A DNA stretch of 10,226 nt from SYIM01 sp041182885 (GTDB taxonomy: Bacteria > Pseudomonadota > Gammaproteobacteria > Burkholderiales > Burkholderiaceae_E): contig JBMSQB010000116.1 in NCBI GenBank assembly GCA_049423065.1, positions 1 to 10,226 of the forward strand. Reading direction: 5' to 3'. Below, in pieces: positions 6,005 through 10,226 of this stretch. A program made the position numbers and the translations under genes. Each line of letters begins with the position of its first letter. Positions within the stretch are counted from its first letter, which is position 1. The notes under the pieces are model-generated. The model was not told where the DNA came from. It did no database searches and worked only from the letters and a program-made list of their open reading frames with translations.

Positions 6005-7423
6005 ATGAGCAGAGACTCCTCCTCACGCCGGGCCACCTATCTGGCCACGCTGGGAACCCGTTTCCTGCCTTTTGCCGACGCAGCATCGCCCGACCTTCCC
6101 CTTCCCCGGCTGCTCAGGCTTTCACTTTTTCAGATCTCGGTTGGCATGGCACTGGTCATGCTGATTGGCACCCTCAATCGCGTCATGATCGTCGAGATGG
6201 GTGTGCCTGCCGGACTGGTATCGGTGATGTTCGCGCTGCCGCTGCTCGCCGCGCCCTTCCGGGCCCTCATCGGGTTCCGCTCCGACCACCATCGATCCGA
6301 ACTTGGTTGGCGCCGGGTGCCCTACCTCTGGATGGGCACACTGCTGCAGTTCGGCGGCTTCGCGATCATGCCGTTCGCACTGCTGGTCCTGGCCGGCGCA
6401 GGTGCGTCCGCCAGCGCGCCAGCCTGGGTGGGGCACCTCGCTGCAGGCCTCGCGTTCCTCCTGGTGGGTGCCGGTATCCACACCACACAGACCGTCGGGC
6501 TCGCGTTGGCCACCGACCAGGCGCCGGTCGAATCCCACCCCAAGGTGGTGGGTCTCATGTACGTCATGCTCCTCGTGGGCATGCTGGTCAGTGCCTTCGT
6601 GTTCGGCGAGTTGCTCTCCACTTACTCGCCCGGGCGGCTGATCCAGGTGATCCAGGGCACAGCCGTGCTCACTTTGGTTCTCAACACCATCGCCATGTGG
6701 AAGCAGGAAGCCCGCAGCCGTGATCGAAAGCCCCGCACTGGCGTACCCGACCCGAGCTTTGCCGAGGCGTGGCAACTCTTCAGACGCGGCGACCACGCAG
6801 TCCGCCGGCTCTGGCTGATCGGTCTTGGCACCATGGCGTTTGCGATGGAAGATGTCCTGATCGAGCCCTACGGTGGCGAAATCCTCGGACTCAGCGTATC
6901 GGCCACCACCAGCCTCACTGCCACACTTGCCCTCGGTGGGCTGCTGGGCTTCGGTTACGCCTCGCGCGTCCTGAGCCGTGGCGCTGACCCCATGAGAATC
7001 GCCGGCCTGGGGGCGTTGGTCGGGCTGCCCGCGTTCATCTGCGTCATGCTGGCCGCACCCTGGCAGTCACCGGCGCTCTTCAGCACCGGCATCCTGCTGA
7101 TCGGCGCGGGTGGCGGGCTGTTCGGGCACGGCACGCTCACCGCCACCATGAACCGGGCGGTGCCCGGGCAGGAAGGCATCGCGCTCGGCGCATGGGGCGC
7201 CGTGCAAGCGAGCGCAGCGGGCCTTGCCATGGCAATGGGAGGCATCCTGCGCGACGTCGTGGCCTCGTTCGGCGGCAGCCTCTCCGGCTATCTGACGGTA
7301 TACGGACTTGAGCTCCTCATGCTGCTGGTCACGCTGGTGCTCCTGCCGCCGCTGCTGCGACAAGGCACTGCGCACAGACCTGCACCGGTCAACCCCGGGC
7401 GCTCGACCGGAATGCAGGGTTAA
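6005..7423 (+). CDS. pucC: LH2 assembly protein PucC (BCH/PucC family, major facilitator fold)
   Basis: Membrane protein needed for assembly of the light-harvesting complex, thought to help deliver or insert bacteriochlorophyll; 472 residues, normal length, about 12 hydrophobic spans. Family motifs are GTLNRVMIVEMGVP (55-68), RALIGFRSDHHRSELGWRRVPY (86-107, the loop 2-3 motif), a TDQAPVESHPKVVGLMYVML stretch, and EDVLIEPYGGEILGLSVSATT in the second half. The first 30 residues and the last 20 are polar, cytoplasmic tails. ATG 6005 lacks a Shine-Dalgarno and sits just behind the UUCG hairpin, consistent with low expression relative to pucBA. The genome presumably also has a paralogue (LhaA/Bch2 type) in its main photosynthesis cluster; the direct link to pucBA makes PucC the right name here. 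Confidence 0.95.
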   Translation: MSRDSSSRRATYLATLGTRFLPFADAASPDLPLPRLLRLSLFQISVGMALVMLIGTLNRVMIVEMGVPAGLVSVMFALPLLAAPFRALIGFRSDHHRSELGWRRVPYLWMGTLLQFGGFAIMPFALLVLAGAGASASAPAWVGHLAAGLAFLLVGAGIHTTQTVGLALATDQAPVESHPKVVGLMYVMLLVGMLVSAFVFGELLSTYSPGRLIQVIQGTAVLTLVLNTIAMWKQEARSRDRKPRTGVPDPSFAEAWQLFRRGDHAVRRLWLIGLGTMAFAMEDVLIEPYGGEILGLSVSATTSLTATLALGGLLGFGYASRVLSRGADPMRIAGLGALVGLPAFICVMLAAPWQSPALFSTGILLIGAGGGLFGHGTLTATMNRAVPGQEGIALGAWGAVQASAAGLAMAMGGILRDVVASFGGSLSGYLTVYGLELLMLLVTLVLLPPLLRQGTAHRPAPVNPGRSTGMQG

Positions 7424-7452
7424 TCGCGCCGGCTCGTTCGTCTGGTGCGATC

Positions 7453-7481
7453 ATCTCCGGATAACAATCCTCCCTGGAGAT
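7453..7481 (+). promoter_or_regulatory. Hairpin holding the ribosome-binding site of the 33-codon ORF
   Basis: ATCTCCGG (7453-7460) pairs with CTGGAGAT (7474-7481), 8 bp with one G-U and a 13-base loop. The GGAG at 7476-7479 that serves the next small ORF lies inside the stem, so its translation could be low unless the stem is opened. It may also arise by chance. Confidence 0.3.
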
Positions 7482-7486
7482 CGAGC

Positions 7487-7588
7487 ATGAACGAGTCATT
7501 GGCTGTCGTCATCTTCATCGTGTTCTGTGCTTTCATGGTTGCGAACTGGATGAACAACGCTCGGCTCGAGAAGCTGCGTCGCAAGTAA
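7487..7588 (+). CDS. 33-residue single-span membrane peptide, unknown family
   Basis: Begins MNESLAVVIFIVFCAF and ends RLEKLRRK. ATG 7487 has GGAG seven bases upstream and the frame ends at TAA 7586-7588. Residues about 5-21 form one hydrophobic helix. The 12 following residues are mostly polar and positively charged, predicting an inner-membrane peptide with its C-terminus in the cytoplasm (positive-inside rule). I do not recognise it. Its place 63 bases after pucC, in the same orientation and with no terminator between, suggests expression with the puc operon. Small single-span peptides that join antenna complexes are known (PufX, LH1-gamma, LH2-gamma), so an accessory role is possible but unproven. 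The stop is only nine bases before the next gene's start and in the same frame. It could instead be a general small membrane protein unrelated to light harvesting. Confidence 0.65.
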   Translation: MNESLAVVIFIVFCAFMVANWMNNARLEKLRRK

Positions 7589-7597
7589 GCACTGCAC

Positions 7598-8938
7598 TTG
7601 AGCCCGCTAGCCAGCGCGCATCTTGAGGCGCTGAGGGCAGCAACCCGTCGCGGAGCAGCCGCTTCTGCTGCGGACCGGGAGCAGATACTGGCAAAAGCCA
7701 GGCTGCTCCTGGTTGACACCGCAGGGTGTGTCCTGTCGGGCCGGTCGAGTCCGCAGGTTCGTGCATTCGAGGCATCGCTTGCGGGCCTCGATCCCGGTCA
7801 GTTCACTTTCCCCGGCGGCCCTGGTCTGTCGGCCAGCGCCGCTGCGTCGCTGGCCGCAATGGCGAGCGCCTGGGACGAAGGCTGCGAAGGGCTTCCCTAT
7901 GCCCACGGGCGACCAGGCCTCGCACTCATCGGAGCCTTGCTCGCGACCGGCGTTGTCCGTCGTCTTTCAATTGGCCGTATTCTCGAGTCGCTGGTCGCCG
8001 GCTACGAGGTCGGCGCGCGCGCGGGCGGCTGGTTGCGGATCGCCCCTGACATGCATGTCGATGGCAATTGGCCTGCCATGGGCGTTGCGGCGGGTGTTGG
8101 GCATCTGCTCGAGCTGTCGCCCGCTCTGCGCTGGAACGCGGTTGCGATGGTCGCTTGCCAGTTGCCCGCGAGCCTCTACCTGCCGATTCGTACCGGTGAT
8201 GATGCCCGCAACACCTACCCTGCGCATGCTGCGGTGCTTGGCATGCAGGCCGCACTCGCCTCGGCGGCCGGGATCAGCGCGCCTGAACAGGCGATCGCCG
8301 ACTACGCACGCCACCGCGCCCATCCCGATGGCCGCCCTGCGCCCGCGCAAGATCGATGGTTCATCCTCGAGTCCTACTTCAAGCCCCACGCAGGGGTCCG
8401 GCATGCGCACTACGGATTGGAGGCCGCGCTCAGCATCCGACAGCGGCTGAACTCGCAAACCCGCTCAATTTGCCGGGTACGATTGCGTGTTTACCCGGAA
8501 GCCACGATCTATGCAGGCAACCGGAACCCGCACGCACCGATCACTGCGCAGTTCAGCCTTTCGCTGGGGGTCGCAGCGGGCCTGCGTTTCGGGGCCATGG
8601 ATCCCGACCTGTTTCGCGACGAACGGCTCAACGATCCCGAGCTGCGACGGCTCGAGCAACTGGTTGACATCGAGCCTGTGCCCGAATGGGGGCAAGCCCA
8701 ACAGCGCGCAGCCCATCTTCAAGTGGAGACCAGCGACGGGGCGGTCTTCGAACACTCGGTCGACACCCTGCCAGGCAGCCCCGAGCGGCCGCTCACGGCG
8801 GAACAGGTGGTCGAGAAATTCGTGCGCTACAGCGCTTCGTCGCTCAATCGGACGTCAGCCGAGCGGTTCTGTTCAGCGGTGCTGCACGCGGCCGAGGAGA
8901 CCGACTTTGCCAGCGTGTGGCATGAGCTGATGACGTGA
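7598..8938 (+). CDS. Divergent MmgE/PrpD-family protein (TTG start)
   Basis: Member of the MmgE/PrpD family (2-methylcitrate dehydratase, cis-aconitate decarboxylase and relatives), 446 residues, the normal length, probably cytoplasmic. The start is TTG 7598 (or CTG 7592), because the N-terminal helix typical of the family (ILAKARLLLVDTAGCVLSG, about 30-48) would be lost with the next ATG. The all-helical N-terminal domain has the Asp93-to-His103 segment (WDEGCEGLPYAHGRP), with Asp93 and His103 where decarboxylase members have active-site Asp and His. The usual Lys-x-Leu-His-x-Gly catalytic segment is replaced by Arg204-Asn-Thr-Tyr-Pro-Ala. The later FKPHAGVRHAH (261-271) keeps the conserved lysine. 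The substrate is unknown, and because of the replaced lysine I would not call it methylcitrate dehydratase. No good Shine-Dalgarno; translation may be coupled to the small ORF nine bases upstream. Confidence 0.85.
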   Translation: MSPLASAHLEALRAATRRGAAASAADREQILAKARLLLVDTAGCVLSGRSSPQVRAFEASLAGLDPGQFTFPGGPGLSASAAASLAAMASAWDEGCEGLPYAHGRPGLALIGALLATGVVRRLSIGRILESLVAGYEVGARAGGWLRIAPDMHVDGNWPAMGVAAGVGHLLELSPALRWNAVAMVACQLPASLYLPIRTGDDARNTYPAHAAVLGMQAALASAAGISAPEQAIADYARHRAHPDGRPAPAQDRWFILESYFKPHAGVRHAHYGLEAALSIRQRLNSQTRSICRVRLRVYPEATIYAGNRNPHAPITAQFSLSLGVAAGLRFGAMDPDLFRDERLNDPELRRLEQLVDIEPVPEWGQAQQRAAHLQVETSDGAVFEHSVDTLPGSPERPLTAEQVVEKFVRYSASSLNRTSAERFCSAVLHAAEETDFASVWHELMT

Positions 8939-8997
8939 ACCGTTAAACTTTCGGGCCGGGAACCTTACCGCGGTCTCTGCCCCGACTGGAGCTGCCC

Positions 8998-9633
8998 ATG
9001 AATTCGGCCAACATCCCCTCTGCGCTCGACCCCCTCCATCCCCTGCGCCAGTTTGTCGCCGACATGACCCGGCTGGTGAGCCGAACCGATTCCGAGCCTG
9101 AACTGCTCGCCGAGGCTCGCCCTCTTCTTGCCCGATTGCTTGCGCGATCCGACTGGCTGCCCGACGCTTATGCCCATGCGGAGCCTGGCGTCTACCGGCA
9201 GTACCTTCTTTACTGTGACCCGCTCGAGCGCTTTTCGGTGGTGAGCTTTGTTTGGGGCCCGGGCGCTACCACCCCGGTTCATGACCATATGGTCTGGGGC
9301 CTGGTCGGCGTTCTCAAAGGTGCGGAGGTCTGTTGCGAATTCGAGCCCGATGGACCCGACCGCGTGCGCGCCACCACCACCGACCATGTGCTGCGTCAGG
9401 GCATGATTGAAGCGGTATCACCCACTGTGGGCGACTGGCATCAGGTGCGGAATGCGCTCTCCGATACCGATTCGGTGAGCATCCATGTCTACGGCGGCAA
9501 CATCGGATCGGTTCGCCGGCATCGGGTGGACCCCTCCACCGGCAAGGTTCTGGATTTCATTTCTGGATACTCTTCCGAGCACCTGCCCAACCTGTGGGAT
9601 CGCTCGGCAGCGGTCCGCGCTGCATCGGCCTGA
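8998..9633 (+). CDS. mdo: Gln-type thiol dioxygenase, probably 3-mercaptopropionate dioxygenase
   Basis: Non-haem iron cupin enzyme of the cysteine dioxygenase family, 211 residues, cytoplasmic. It adds O2 to a thiol, giving a sulfinate (3-mercaptopropionate to 3-sulfinopropionate). Iron ligands are His95 and His97 (TTPVHDHMVWG) and His148 (GDWHQVRN). The Ser161-His163-Tyr165 triad is present in SIHVYGGNIG. Where mammalian cysteine dioxygenase has the substrate-binding Arg (YxR), this one has Gln68 in VYRQYLLY, the mark of the Gln-type (3-mercaptopropionate) enzymes; Arg174 sits where those enzymes bind the carboxylate. There is no cysteine at the Cys-Tyr crosslink position. ATG 8998 has GGAG six bases upstream. 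It lies 59 bases after the PrpD-family gene and is followed 29 bases later by a crotonase. Cysteine or cysteamine as substrate cannot be fully excluded. Confidence 0.87.
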   Translation: MNSANIPSALDPLHPLRQFVADMTRLVSRTDSEPELLAEARPLLARLLARSDWLPDAYAHAEPGVYRQYLLYCDPLERFSVVSFVWGPGATTPVHDHMVWGLVGVLKGAEVCCEFEPDGPDRVRATTTDHVLRQGMIEAVSPTVGDWHQVRNALSDTDSVSIHVYGGNIGSVRRHRVDPSTGKVLDFISGYSSEHLPNLWDRSAAVRAASA

Positions 9634-9662
9634 GCCGGGCCCTCGCTTGCTTGTTCCGCCCA

Positions 9663-10226
9663 ATGACCACACCCGACGCGACACTCGAGATCTCTGACGG
9701 CATCGGATGGATCACGCTCGCACGGCCTGGCCGCGGCAATGCCCTGTCGGGCGATCTGGTCGAGGCGCTGCTCGGTCATCTGACGCGTTGCGTCACCGAC
9801 CCGCTGATGCACACGGTGGCATTCGTTGGCGCCGGCAAACATTTCTGCACCGGCTTTGATCTGGAGCAGCTGGAGCAGACCACCGATGCAGAGCTGCTCC
9901 ACCGCCTGATCAGGATCGAGACGCTGCTCGATGCAGTGTGGCGGGCGCCGGTTCGAACGGTTGCCATCGCCCAGGGTAGGGTGCTGGGAGCGGGCGCCGA
10001 TCTGTGGGTCGCTTGCGACCAGCGCGTGCTCGCACCTGAGGCCACGGTGCGTTTTCCAGGCGCCGGATTCGGTATCGTGTTGGGCACCCGGCGGCTGGGG
10101 CTGCGGGTGGGTGCGGAGCGGGCGCTTCAGTGGACATCGACCGGCACGTCGGTAGATTCCACGCTGGCAATTCAGTCGGGCCTGGCGACCTCGGTTGCAG
10201 CGACCGCACCGCCCTCCCCGGCGTCC
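9663..10226 (+). CDS. Crotonase-superfamily (enoyl-CoA hydratase/isomerase-like) protein, 3' end outside window
   Basis: Open from ATG 9663 to the window end (188 residues, no stop), so the C-terminus is missing. N-terminal beta strands (LEISDGIGWITLARPGRGNALS) and the CoA/oxyanion motifs VGAGKHFCTGFDL (55-67) and GRVLGAGADLWVACD (105-119) mark the crotonase fold. In a gap-free alignment to rat mitochondrial enoyl-CoA hydratase, the catalytic Glu144 becomes Asp113 and Glu164 (in FGQPE) becomes Gly133 (FPG). It is therefore probably not an ordinary hydratase; isomerase, hydrolase, decarboxylase or non-catalytic roles are open. There is no Shine-Dalgarno at ATG 9663, so the start is chosen from the family N-terminus. 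It begins 29 bases after the dioxygenase gene, which suggests one transcript. Confidence 0.85.
   Translation, partial: MTTPDATLEISDGIGWITLARPGRGNALSGDLVEALLGHLTRCVTDPLMHTVAFVGAGKHFCTGFDLEQLEQTTDAELLHRLIRIETLLDAVWRAPVRTVAIAQGRVLGAGADLWVACDQRVLAPEATVRFPGAGFGIVLGTRRLGLRVGAERALQWTSTGTSVDSTLAIQSGLATSVAATAPPSPAS

Noticed and set aside
7487..7588. PspB-like phage-shock peptide
   Set aside because: Only the hydrophobic helix followed by a basic tail is shared; the peptide lacks PspB's coiled-coil C-terminal part and any psp neighbours.

Overview
The window reads as chromosomal DNA from a GC-rich purple phototrophic betaproteobacterium, most likely Burkholderiales (Rubrivivax/Rhodoferax/Comamonadaceae-like). 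The reasons are two tandem Bug/TctC-type solute-binding proteins, which are hugely expanded in that order, a TRAP transporter, and a complete pucBAC operon for a peripheral light-harvesting (LH2-type) antenna. The taxon is an inference from gene content and style; no rRNA or housekeeping marker is present. Every supported gene lies on the + strand and no stretch over 300 bases lacks a gene.

Layout. (1) 1-3261: a TRAP transporter in the order dctP (3' part only), dctQ, dctM. DctM is about 260 residues longer than usual and carries eleven ~9-residue Gly-Leu-Arg-Glu-Pro-Pro-Gly repeats in its middle. (2) 3380-5394: two tandem Bug/TctC periplasmic binding proteins without permease genes beside them. 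(3) 5395-7423: a 214-base regulatory gap with a strong sigma70-like promoter, a PpsR/CrtJ-type site over its -10, a palindrome over its -35 and two leader hairpins; then pucB (beta), pucA (alpha), a UUCG hairpin, and pucC (assembly factor). (4) 7487-7588: an unlisted 33-codon single-membrane-span ORF with a good ribosome-binding site, directly behind pucC. (5) 7598-8938: a divergent MmgE/PrpD-family protein. (6) 8998-9633: a Gln-type thiol dioxygenase, best called 3-mercaptopropionate dioxygenase. (7) 9663 to the window end: a crotonase-superfamily protein, cut off by the window, lacking the usual hydratase glutamates.

How it fits together. The outer genes look like a carboxylate uptake and acyl-CoA/sulfur-acid catabolic neighbourhood, and the light-harvesting operon sits inside it. 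The most striking points concern the antenna. PucA has Phe44-Leu45 where ordinary B850 LH2 has two hydrogen-bonding aromatics (Tyr/Trp), which is the LH3 (B800-820) signature. PucB has Gln29 at the position of the conserved Arg(-10) that hydrogen-bonds B800. Together they predict a blue-shifted antenna. The 33-residue membrane peptide behind pucC is a candidate accessory (gamma-like) subunit or assembly peptide. These spectral and subunit assignments are inferences from sequence and need spectra and proteomics.
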